From Escallonia rubra (taxonomy: Eukaryota > Streptophyta > Magnoliopsida > Escalloniales > Escalloniaceae): 64,000 nt of DNA. Positions 22,141 to 32,750 of this stretch are shown here, one piece after another. The notes beneath the pieces are model-generated. The model saw only the letters and a list, made by a program, of their open reading frames with translations. It had not been told where the DNA came from and made no database searches. How positions within the stretch are numbered: the stretch's first letter is position 1; the number at the start of each line of letters is the position of its first letter. The position numbers were made by a program, and so were the translations under genes. Location of the stretch: NCBI GenBank assembly GCA_033065855.1, contig JAVXUO010003173.1:124001-188000 (forward strand), written 5' to 3'.

Positions 22141-22148
22141 TAGCCGTT
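22141..22148 (-). promoter_or_regulatory. possible MSA-like mitotic element upstream of SYP112
   Basis: The minus strand reads AACGGCTA, matching the core half (AACGGYYA) of the M-phase-specific activator motif found in KNOLLE and B-type cyclin promoters. It lies about 220 bp upstream of the presumed 5' UTR intron donor. One short motif is weak evidence. Confidence 0.25.
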
Positions 22149-22449
22149 TTATTCCGCTCAAATCGGTGGTTATACTACCACGCTTGCTGGCTTTCTAACT
22201 GTTGGGAGCCAAGCTTTTTTGCTTTTGAAAGCAGTTTTCCTTTTTACTTTAAAAAAAAAGAATTTTCTGAAAGGGGTTATGCTTTATCATAGTGGATAAG
22301 ATTTATATTTACAACTTGTAATCCCAACTCCTCACTTACAAAAACATTGATTTTTGGGATGTAAAAGCGTTCATTTGAAGGAGAATCTTTTTTTTACTGT
22401 ATCCGGGCAAACAAAGAAAAAAAGTAAAGAAGGTAATGTGTTATTCTAA

Positions 22450-22926
22450 TGTGTTATTCCGTGCCGGATGTGAGGAAATTCGTGATCGGTCTTGTAACAC
22501 TCAACCCATGAACTTATAAATACCTATTAGTAACATTTTGAAGCATGCATTCTTCTGTGGTGGAGTCATGGGTCGATTGGTTACAGATGATATCATAGCT
22601 GACCTTTCGAAAACTTGGCCTGGATTATCTAGTTAAGTTGCCAGCGGTTAAGCAAAGCGAATGCAAGTTCGGATTTATCTGGCGTTATAGAGGATATTGC
22701 GACAAACAAAGCGGGGGCTGATAAATACCACATTGGCCAGGAAAGAAGATTATGAAGTATGCATGACATATGACAAGCTTGACCTTAATGAGGATGCTAA
22801 GGCATAAAGAGAGATTATGATATATAACTGGCCTAAGTCCGAAGTCATGTACTCATAAATACCTACTTAACTAACCTTTTGAATGAGACATTACCAACTG
22901 GTGAAGTCGTAGATCAAGTCGTTACA
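22450..22926 (+). mobile_element. TRIM (terminal-repeat retrotransposon in miniature), degenerate copy
   Basis: Two short direct repeats (about 22450-22585 and 22818-22926) both contain the phrases CATAAATACC or TATAAATACC and end in GGTTACA or CGTTACA. After the first comes a decayed primer site (GATATCATAGC, the equivalent of TGGTATCAGAGC in the sister copy at 29848), then an internal region of about 230 bp including TACCACATTGGCCAGGAA. No coding capacity. Relation to the copy at 29848-30293 is clear from shared phrases in the same order. Confidence 0.75.
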
Positions 22927-23702
22927 ATTAAAAATTCTAAAATTTGTTAATTGTCTTTTCAACCCTCGAATTTTAGTAGTGAACCCTATTACCTAGAAAA
23001 GCTCAGTATTCCTATGAAATTGTCTTCCATGAAGTTCAATCCATCTTCTTTGGATTTCAAGCATCCATTCGCAAGTAGGGTTTGATTGGTTGGTAAAGCA
23101 AGTACAGGGTTCAATGGTCACTAAATAAATTGCGGTATTTAAGTGAAATACAGGGTAAACTTTAAGGTTAAAATTGCATTTGAACCAAGCATCACTTCAA
23201 GGTTAAAGTTGTACTGCATTCGACCCAAGCATCACAATGCTGCACAGAAGCTCTTCATTAGCACCTCATATGACTCCTAGGGTCACTCAACAATGGGAGC
23301 ATGTCTTTAGAGGGCATCACGCCTATTCCGCTTGCCAATCAGGCATCGCGCCTCCCTACCACTGTTAGTTTCTCTACATCTCTCGATGCTCTCTTTCTTG
23401 AGAATGAACTCAAACGTAGATCGACAGGGACAAAAAGGACCAGTCAAATATACATCACACAAATTTGAAACGAGCTCTTCTCCCGCCATGGCAAGCATAT
23501 GTCATTTTTTACAAAGAGAGCAATGCAATGAAGCAAAATTTCACTAATATCAACCATCATCGGAGACATTAGAGCATTCGTGGGTGAGAATTTGAAATGT
23601 CCATTTCCACTCCTCTAGTACATAGACAAATACTACAGGCCATAGCGAATTTGAAATGTTATTCATACAGCAAACAAAGAGATGTACGGATCTTCAAAAA
23701 AT

Positions 23703-25022
23703 GAGTTAACTACGCGGTTGACCACTGTAGTATAACCCAAAATTCACTTTAGTCATTGAACTTTGATTTGTGTCAAAGTGGTCATTGAACTCGTTAATTG
23801 ATCTCAATTAGGTAATTATGTTAGGTTTCGTCAAGCCTAAATCCGTTAAGTAGTTTAATTTAGGGACAAATCCGTCACTTTATATTTTTCTTTTTCTTTT
23901 TCTCCCTCTTCCTCTTCCTCTTCCTCATTTCTGATTCCATGTCTTTGACTTCAAACCAAGCACCACCGAGCACAGCCACGTCTTCGCCCCTAATCACCAC
24001 GAGCAACCGCGACACCAACCCAACACCATCGCCGTCGAGCACAGCCACGGCTTCACCCCCAATCACCATGCGCAATCGTGATTCCAACTCAACACCACCA
24101 CCAAGCACAGCGACTGCCATACCTACGACCACTTAGGTCCTCCACCGTTAAACTCACAACCGCCATCAATATAGTCCACCACTACCACAATAAAAACCCA
24201 ACACATTAACATACCCCCCCCCCCCCCCAGCACCACTGATCTGGAACACCATTACCACAGCAAAAACCAAACCGATTAAAAAAGAAAAATCAATATCCTA
24301 TGACTAGATCTGCAAACAAAAAAAAAAACAACCAAAACCAAAAATGGCATTTTTTTGCCACCAATCGAATGTCACAGACCACCACACCAACTCTCCACCG
24401 CCGCACCATATTTCATCAATGTTAACCCAAAAATCAACTGACGTCGTAGAGGGCTAGTTTCTTGTAATGGTGGTTATGACGAAGGTGTGGTGGGGGTTGT
24501 GATGAAGGTGTGGTGGTAATGGGTAGGGCAGTGGCTTAGTCGTGGTGGTGATTAGGGGCGAGCCTTGGTCGTGGTGGTTTGTGGGTTGTGAGATTTAAGT
24601 GTGGTGGCGTGAGGCTTAGATGAGGATTCCGACTTGGTCGTCGTGGTGGTGGCTGGGAGGCGAGATAAGCAGGGAAGTGAGGCTTGGTGGTGGTAATGGC
24701 GGTGGGCGATAGACAGTGAAGGTGGTGGTGGAGGGGGGTAGTCAGTAGTGGCGGTCTGGGTGAAGAAGATTAGGATTTAATTAATTGAAAACAAAGAGAG
24801 AGAGAGATAGAGAGAGGATCTTGTTTTTTTTTTTCATTTGACAATTTTGCCCCTTACTTAACGCTCACGTGCGCTGCACATGAGCAGTTAACAGATCAAA
24901 ATTAACAGAATGACCTAATTGAGATCAATTAACAAGTTCAATGGCCACTTTGACACAAACAAAGTTCAGTGACTAAAGTGAAATTTGAATTATACTACAG
25001 TGGTCAACTGCGTAGTTAACTC
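23703..25022. mobile_element. Mutator-like element, non-autonomous, ~120-bp TIRs
   Basis: The ends are inverted copies starting GAGTTAACTACGC and continuing with GGT(T/C)(A/G)ACCACTGTAGTATAA-type sequence for about 120 bp or more. The flanks are TCAAAAAAT (23694-23702) and TAAAAAAAT (25023-25031), a 9-bp duplication with one mismatch as for Mutator elements. The interior holds a Ser/Thr/Pro-coding low-complexity stretch, an 18-base C run near 24211 and a GT/GGTGGT-rich stretch; no transposase. Confidence 0.85.
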
Positions 25023-25141
25023 TAAAAAAATTAATCAAGAAAAACGTTGATGAATGAATTATCAGCAATATTAGTACCATGAAATTTTCTCTGAGCATCA
25101 TTTTACAAAAGGACGGTGATCACGCATCAATAGCCCCATTT

Positions 25142-26444
25142 TTTTTTTTGATAAAGATGAGAATAACATTGAAATTAAAGCGCTTTGTAGCGATTACAAG
25201 ATTTTGCCAAACGGCTGAAAAGGTCACGACATTTTCGTGACTCAGAGTATACAAGAAAATAAACAACTAACCTATAGACCGTATACTAATTATAATTAAA
25301 CTGAAGCAAAGCATATCCTACACTTCAGCCTAACTTAAAGTAATATGTGAAGGCCTACAGGTTATAAACAACAACAAATAAAACCGATACAAACAAAATA
25401 TAAAAGCACAAAGATTACAACGAGGAAGTATGAATACGTAGCCCTACGAAAATCGAAGGTGAACTCGGTAACCAAAGGGATCGCAGCGCAAAAACAAGAG
25501 GATGTAAAACTTGCATGGGTCACCATATTTTACCGACATTGCCACCCCCAAAACACGGCAACCGAAAAACCCAGGGAACAAACCAAAACAACCAAAACAA
25601 TCACAATCGGCTACCGGGCAACAAACCAAACAAACACAGCCGGCTAAGCAAGACTGAAAACCACCCCCCCCCCCCCCTCCCTCTTCCTAGAGCAGGTTAC
25701 CCTATTACCCCTCCCCCCTCCCAAGGCCCCAACCCCCCAACCCCCTACACACACACGCGCCCAAACCCATATGCCCCCCCCCCCCCCCGAGGCCTTATCA
25801 CCCGAGGACAACCCATTCTCATAATCCAGTAAACCCAAAATTCAACCCCCCCCCCCCCGCCTGCTTTTGAGCCCTCACTGCTGTCGAAAATTTCTGCCCC
25901 CGCCAGTTGTTTCCAGCCGCCGCCAGTGGGTTTCCGGTCGCCGCCGGTGGAGATCCGACCACTGTCGGAATTTAAGAAAAAACACCCTAGCAATGACAAC
26001 CTCGTCAATCAAGCATATTATTGAGCACGATCAACCCACAGCCCGTAGATCCCACACTCTGCCGGCAGGATTCCGGCCACCGCCGGTGAAATCCCGGCCA
26101 CATCGATTCGGTCCAAACAAGCTAGTAGATCAAGGAAAAAATCCAGATCTACATAGATCGAGAGAGATCGGCGCAGACCGAGGTAGATGGCGCCTCACCG
26201 CACCGCCATTGTCCCCGTCGGCCACCCTCCATCCGTCGCCGGCCACTAAAGTACCCTAACCTCAAAGAATCCAACACACATCTTGACGGAAAACAATCAA
26301 AGGCTAGGTCGGAATCTGGCTGCCGCCCCACGCGCACCTACGCACGGTGGGGCGGCCATGGTGGCTTTGCGGTGGGAAGTTAGGTTGTAGAGAGAAGGCA
26401 GAGAGTTTTTTTTTTTTTTTTAGAGAGAGAAACCCACTTGCCAG
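25142..26444 (-). mobile_element. poly(A)-tailed non-LTR retroelement (LINE derivative), minus strand, 1.3 kb
   Basis: The insertion is flanked by an 11-bp perfect direct repeat TAGCCCCATTT (25131-25141 and 26445-26455), a variable-length duplication typical of LINE-mediated insertion. On the minus strand the 3' end is a poly(A) run preceded by CTCATCTTTATC, and the 5' end holds a pyrimidine/purine-rich leader. The body has no reverse transcriptase, only GC-rich sequence with long C runs near 25663, 25775 and 25845. It may be an internally deleted LINE or a mobilised non-coding RNA. Confidence 0.7.
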
Positions 26445-26455
26445 TAGCCCCATTT

Positions 26456-27028
26456 AAATTGCAGGATATTTCGAAGAAATTAGACGACCCTATACAACAT
26501 TCGTTGGCATAACCTTAATCCTTATATTCATAAGAGGAAAGATGCAGTCGTTCCCGATAAAGATGGTGCAAGAATGTGACAGAGGAACCCTTCAGCATTG
26601 CAACCACAATAGCAGGTTAGCAGCATGATTGGTGCCTCCATCAGGTCAACTGATACAGGAGGTAAGGGCCTCATGAGGAATACAAATAAACAAGGAAAGA
26701 AAAAGGGAAAAATCAACATATAGTCCCAAATCAATGTACACCATTAGTATTTTCCATTATGTAGAGACAAAGGTAAAGTAAACACGAGGTTATGTATGTT
26801 TCTCTCAACAACAACAACAACAACAACAACAAAAAATGATTGTACAAGATAACAATTGAAAAAAACCTAAGAAACTTCAGCAGTCAATTTCTGGAACTGC
26901 TAAGTTATGTTGACAAATGCTAGTATCATTCTCATGAAAATGAAATTTCAAGGAAAAAATGATCCATCGTGGTAAGAGCGACAAAAACTGCCCCTTCAAA
27001 TATGTGTAGAACTACACAAGTATATCTG
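26456..27028. other. COAD 3' flank
   Basis: AT-rich, with an (ACA)n-type trinucleotide run (caacaacaacaac) at about 26808-26831. No gene seen. Confidence 0.5.
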
Positions 27029-30000
27029 TTAATCTAGCTGAAGGTTATTAACCTTCTCAGCCTCGAGCCTTCTCAAGGTCGTGGAACTCAGCTTGTCTCC
27101 ACTAGATTCTTCAGAGACTAGATTCACAACTTCAACCTACGGAGAATTCAAAAAAGTGCGTCAATCTTGGAAATAAACAAAATATTTACCACGATTCGAT
27201 TTCCCTGCGATGAGGCACGTATGTAAAACCAGAACATAAACCTTTAGCTGTGACAGGCCTCTCTCCGCTCTCTTCTTATTGACAGATAGGCCGCCCGGTA
27301 ATGTCTCTTGGCTGCCAGACAAACCACTCAAATCAGGTAATATTCAACAACAATCACAAAGATATAAAAGAACCAAAATATTTTAAAGCTCGGCCACTTC
27401 CAATGGAACATGATGTACCAAGTATGAACAGTACCAACAGTAAAAAGGAGAAAACCCGGAAAGAAAAGGAGAAAAAATGTCCTTGGTAAAGGAACAAACC
27501 TAACAACAATAGCTTCCAAGTTTTCATCAACGATTGAAGGACCATAGGGATCCGTGATAGGTTCAACTTGCACCACCAGCTCTGGCTTGATAGACTGGGA
27601 TGAAAAAATTGCAGCAAAGAAACATATTACTATATTAGTCAAAACAACCCGAAGAATAAAGCTGTTCTGTAAAACAAAACTTATGCCAAGGAAGACTCGT
27701 TCATTCTTTTAACACTGCATCTGAGGTAGTAGCATTTGTATGCATTTAGCCATCCTTTTGAAACATGCAGAAAGTGTGATATATAGAGTACGCCCGATGG
27801 GAAAATGCTAACCACTAATAACCATATGCCTTCGAAGTCTGGCCAACTCATTCTTTGGGCACATCACAGAGTACAATTAAGCTTAAAGTTGACAGGGGGG
27901 CAAATAATCCATTACAACCCACCATCCCAGCTACACTATACATGTATGCACATGCAGCCCTAACTCTGCAGCATCAGTGCCTAAATCAGCATTGAAAATT
28001 AAGAATCACTCCCACTTCATACATGTCGTGGAAATCGGAATTGTATGTACAACATTTTCTTAAGCCAGGTACCTTGATGTAATCTTCAACATGTTGGCTT
28101 CTATTTCCAATGGGCTGTATCAGGTCAGCATACTAACAAAATGAATAAATAAAAGATGTCAGTAAACGAACACAATCATCATGAGACGAAAACCCATGCC
28201 AATACAGAAATTAGATCAAGTACGACACAAGGATCAGGAGGACTAATTTCAGGTATGACAAGAATAGTCTTTCGACCTCTACAAATTTACGTGAGAATAG
28301 TGTTGAAGAAGGTTTGTGCAAATAGAGTACAAATCACCATTTAGACTTCAAAATGTTTGGCATAGCAAGAGTGTTACTGAAACCATCTCCAACATGAGTA
28401 ACAACTTCAAAAAGAGAAGATGGGAACAATATATTGAATTAGTTGCTAGATTATTCATATCGACCCTCTAATGTTTTATCTTTTTTTTTTTTTTCTTGGG
28501 GTTGGGGGAGGGATTAGAAGCACAACAAGCAATGACGTCCCCTAGGACCTTTAATTCGAACGAGATGCACGTTTCATATATTTATAAGTCAGTCTCTCCT
28601 GCAAGTGTTGGGTTGTAAGGGATACGACTGCACTAGGCTTTCTCCAGATAAAGTAACATTCCTGCCAAAGATAAACCCCAAACCCAGAAATAAGAATGGG
28701 AATCCGCCTTCATTGTGGGACCAAAGACGTGGCTGGGGCTTGTACCTTTTTTTGCAGGACCAGAGAGGACCATGCTCCATGCAATTACATGAAGCCCAGG
28801 TTAAATCAAGACTGCGGGAGCTCCACGAGTTATTAAGTCAGAACTAACCTTAATCTATTTGTGTTTCTTTATAATCTGGAGATTTGAAATTTGGAAGAAT
28901 GAAGATGGAGCAAGGGAAAGAGAAAGACAAATAAGTAAAAAACTCAACAAAAAGAAACCCTAATACATCTATGTTACAATATAGTGACCTATATGTATGT
29001 ACCAACCAATTAAGCGATCATCTTTACTTCACTTTCAAAACATATCAAATACCATCTTTATTTCATTTTCAAAACGTACAACCAGTTAAGCGATCAAACA
29101 AAACATACAAAGGTCTTAGTAATATAAAGTACATAGAATATGACAGACATGGACAAATAAAGAAACTCAGAGATCAAAAGCCCAAAACCATTGTTTTACT
29201 TAGATGTAGTGGTATATACACATACTAACTTAAGACATATGGACTTGCAGAATTTAACTGAGGCAAAGTTTAGGCTTGACAGCAAAGGTTTGGGGTCAAT
29301 ACAACACGGATGCATCTTGTGAAGTTTCTCAAAAGAAACCTGAGGTGTTAGAAGAGAAGTGGTTTACTGACTCGAGATTCACTAAGAGCTATGCTCTAAC
29401 ATGAAAAAGATAGTGTCATAATTGTTTCAAGATCTCTCTTTTAATGTTGCTCCATAGGACACCTTTGCTTTACTGATGTGCATAGCTTTGTTTAAGCACA
29501 TAACCTCTACGATGACAGATGAATGACAATGCACATGCAACTACAACAACGAGAAAATGAAAAATGCATAAGACTAGAAGAACCTCTGATTCAGTACATC
29601 AATAGTTTGCAATTCTGAAATTACAATCTGAGATTCTGACCGTCACAACGGCATCTTTCCATGAAAACTATGAACTGAATTATTACCCACTAGGGTAAAA
29701 CTATCAACTTATATTTTGAACCTTGGTCTTGTTAGTGCTGAAATTGGAAGGAAATTAATTCCCAAATGTCTCAAGAGTTGGACAACCAAAAGTCATAAAC
29801 CCCCCACCCATTCCAACACACGCAAACGCACAAAGTAAAGTACAGTCTGTGATATCCAACATCGGCTGTGGGATAGTTTGCAATTGGATTTGCTCATAAA
29901 TACCGATTTGACTAGCCCTTTTGAGTGAAACAATGGCATGTGGTGGGGCCGTGGACCGGGTTGTTACAGATGGTATCAGAGCCGACTCTCAAAAACTCGG

Positions 30001-30779
30001 ACTAGGCTATCCAGTCGGGTCGCCATAGTTGGACATCAAGAGTATTGTTGGGGTAACGAAGGGTGAGCCCGGTATATCCCACATTGGCTAAACAAGAACA
30101 TTATGGACTATGTGTGATCGAGCGTTAACAAAGACGCTAATGCATAAGGTGGGAAGATTGTTAACTCCCAGGTCAGCTGTGGGATAGTTTGTAATTGGAT
30201 ACCTTGCCAAGAAACTCAGAAGTACTTACTTGGCTAGCCAGCCATTTTGAGAGAGGTAATGCTATGTGGTGGGCCGTGGAACGTGTGGTTACAAGTCCTG
30301 TGGTTGAAATGACTTGCGAAAGTTTGTTATACCTAATTCTGAACTACAATTACATAATGCCAACCGGAAAGTGAGTTAATGTCGAATAAACTGAAAAAGA
30401 GGAGAGAGAGACAAACTTTTTGCAAACCATATACCAAGGAAAGAAATGCAGTCATTGTACAATCACCAGTGCTAGCATACCTTTTTGTTCGTCAACATGG
30501 GTCCATCACAAACTCCCACCACAATGCGATCCCTCGCCAGCTCCGCTGCCGCCTACAAATCAATCACAATCAACCCTTTTTTCATCGACCCATCACAACT
30601 TGTTTCAACAGGGAAAGAGATACAAGGGCAAAAGATGAAAGGGGGACCTTGAGGAAGAGGCGATGGCCGTCGTGCAAGCGATCGAAGGTGCCTCCGAGAA
30701 CGACGGCGCCGTACGAATTCGGCGGAGAGAGGGCCGAATTCGGCGTTGATGAAGCTGAAGAATCCTCCAATATCACCAT
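27029..30779 (-). CDS. COAD: phosphopantetheine adenylyltransferase, six exons, complete
   Basis: Exons on the minus strand: 30648-30779, 30481-30552, 28073-28132, 27500-27594, 27242-27311, 27029-27136; all GT-AG, 178 residues, close to the known plant enzyme. It transfers AMP from ATP to 4'-phosphopantetheine to make dephospho-CoA, the fourth step of CoA synthesis. The nucleotidyltransferase signature is intact: [11 protein letters not shown] (29-39) with the HxGH motif, [62 protein letters not shown], and near the end [13 protein letters not shown] (the ISSTxLR motif). The chosen start is the Met at 30779; an upstream in-frame Met at 30845 would add 22 residues. Intron 2 (28133-30480) carries a TRIM element. 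Confidence 0.95.
28133..29847. other. COAD intron 2, part without recognised elements
   Basis: About 1.7 kb of AT-rich intron with a T run near 28482-28495. Short open frames here have no family resemblance and are taken as chance. Confidence 0.5.
29848..30293 (+). mobile_element. TRIM element with both LTRs, in COAD intron 2
   Basis: LTR1 29848-29968 and LTR2 30159-30293 share GCTGTGGGATAGTTTG(C/T)AATTGGAT and end in TTACA. A primer-binding site TGGTATCAGAGCC follows LTR1 at 29971-29983, and a purine tract (AAGGTGGGAAGAT) precedes LTR2. The internal region is about 190 bp with no coding capacity. The flanks share AGTC (4 bp) on both sides. Total 446 bp, a classic TRIM. It lies antisense to COAD. 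Confidence 0.88.
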
Positions 30780-31128
30780 TCTTTTGTAAAGGGCGCTGTT
30801 TGACTTTAGGAGTGTTCTGGGAGCCCGAAATAGGAGTAGCCACAAGAGAGAATCTTGCTCGATAGAAAGACGTTACCCTTTTCCTTACCAGTGCCAGTCA
30901 ACTACCAAGTTTCTCCCTTTGGAACAGAGACGGAAATTCCCAACGCAAAGTACGTTGAATCTGCACTTGTATTTGCCCAACTCACTGTACTGTGGTTTTG
31001 GCCCTGGTTTGGTATGTTTGGTTTGGTTTTGCCCCCAATTGTGTGCGCGTGCGTGTGTGTGTGGTCGTTTTCAGCTGGTTGAAGTTCGGTTGGGAGTTCG
31101 GTTGGGTGTTGTGTAGTGTTGTCTACCT
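30780..31128. other. COAD upstream region
   Basis: Probable COAD promoter and leader (transcribed leftwards). A GT-rich run (gtgcgcgtgcgtgtgtgtgtgg) lies at about 31040-31061. No TATA box could be assigned. Confidence 0.4.
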
Positions 31129-31145
31129 TTGCTAATCCTGATTTC

Positions 31146-31344
31146 TTTTTTTTTGGTTAGACCACCCGGTTTCCGGACACCACATTGGGAGCCGACTAAT
31201 CCGGGTTCGAGCCGGGCAGGACCACATGGGCGAAAAAGCTCTCCCTACCAAGTTTTAACGCAGCTGCATTCCCAGGGCTCGAACACGAGACCTCTGGTTA
31301 AGCTAGGACAACCCCTTACCAGCTGACCTACGCGCTTGGTGGTA
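31146..31344 (-). mobile_element. tRNA-derived SINE, minus strand, with perfect 17-bp target duplication
   Basis: A perfect direct repeat TTGCTAATCCTGATTTC flanks the unit (31129-31145 and 31345-31361). Read on the minus strand the unit starts with a tRNA-like head: an A-box-like GTAGGTCAGCTGGTAAGGG and a B-box-like GTGTTCGAGCCC about 45 bases on, then a tRNA-unrelated body and a 3' A-rich tail. This is the standard SINE layout. The perfect duplication points to a fairly recent insertion. Confidence 0.9.
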
Positions 31345-31361
31345 TTGCTAATCCTGATTTC

Positions 31362-32750
31362 GACCGCCCGTTTGGAAAACAAAATAGAAATGATATATAT
31401 AAGTTCCAGTAATGAGAGCACAAGGAGGATGTGACCTGGAAATTTTGGTGGATAAAAAAAAGGTGTACCGTTCACATAAGACTCGTACGTAAGTATTTAT
31501 ATCAAAAAAAAAATGTTACCTTGTCCTATCAAAATATAGTCACGTACTTGTGTGATTATCACGTGAGTCATAGTCGAAACATAGTTTCAAATGACAAGTG
31601 TCACGTGAAGACTGATGGTATATTTTTGCCCGTAACATAATGTATCACTGAAAGTATCGATGAAAGTAGTTTAAATGAAAAAAGTGAAACGCAAATATCA
31701 TTTCAAAAATAAATTTATTTTGTCACCGTCACATTTTATGTTAGTTGGTACTCAATTTTCTCGGATACGGTGAAAAGCAAGTTTTAGTCATGCAACAACC
31801 CAACCCTTGGAGTTGCCATTTGGCTGTCCAAGAGAAATCGATGAAATTTGAAGAATGATGTTACACCGATCTCTTTTGACAGTTTGAAGTTACTCTGAGT
31901 GATATTCATTTGTAAATAGCTTTTGTTGTTCGGATAAATCAAGGCTCAGAGTTGATAATACGTTTGTTTTTAACCCCCAAAATTATCATATTATTGGCTA
32001 TTAGATAATGTGCTCAATTGGACTAATACGGCATCCTAAATTCCTAATGGAACGGGGTGGTCCATGAGTTACAAAGTCAGACTCACATCCTTGACTTTAA
32101 GACAAGAAAATAAGATGCCTTTTATCATTATACTATTACCTGGATTGTCATCCGTTATTAGCAGTGTACGAATACGGAATCCCAGACGTTAGGAATGTTA
32201 GCCTCTTTTATTTTTCGATAGTATATATTTTTGATAATTCTCACCCAAAAAATAAAAATAAAAAAAGAAACTATTACCTTGATCTCGACCCCTATTATTG
32301 AGTGAGTATCTATCGTGATGCTTATAAAGCGCTCCCGCCTTCCCACCTTTACTGATTAAATCGTAGTATCACATTTTGTGCAACTCTCTCGCTCCCCCTG
32401 CTTCATGTGAGGTTCAAGAACCACTCTTGCACGACAAATTATTAGAAAAAGATTGAATCGGCTTGGACAGAGAGCTCAATTCTCAAATCTTTTAACGTTA
32501 AAACTACCAAATTGAAATTACTTGATTCTCTTTTTAAAAAAAAATAAACATCACAACAAGGACCAAATAAATAGAGAGAGATTAGAGTTTTGATTGCATA
32601 AACTGTACTCGCCCCGTTTCCATGTACCCCTCCTCCCAGTAACACTGGTATTTCGTGAGAAAAAATTTAGTTGAAGACATCGCTCTCCTGTGCCGAACAG
32701 GGAGCTTAAAGGGACTAAATAATCAACATGACAGGCCGAGCCATTACGTT
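31362..32750. other. spacer between COAD and the DUF829 gene
   Basis: About 1.4 kb of AT-rich DNA with no supported gene. It holds the 3' UTR of the DUF829 gene (minus strand) at its right end. Confidence 0.5.

Noticed and set aside
28605..28847. 80-residue open frame in COAD intron 2
   Set aside because: No resemblance to a known protein, no splice-compatible position in COAD, and the flanking exons join perfectly without it.
30780..30845. Upstream Met of COAD adding [13 protein letters not shown]
   Set aside because: Kept only as an alternative: the extra residues are not seen in the plant enzyme as I remember it, and the Met at 30779 gives the usual length.
31257..31320. A tRNA gene on the minus strand
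   Set aside because: A and B boxes are present but no cloverleaf with proper acceptor and anticodon arms could be drawn; the poly(A) tail and 17-bp duplication make it a SINE.
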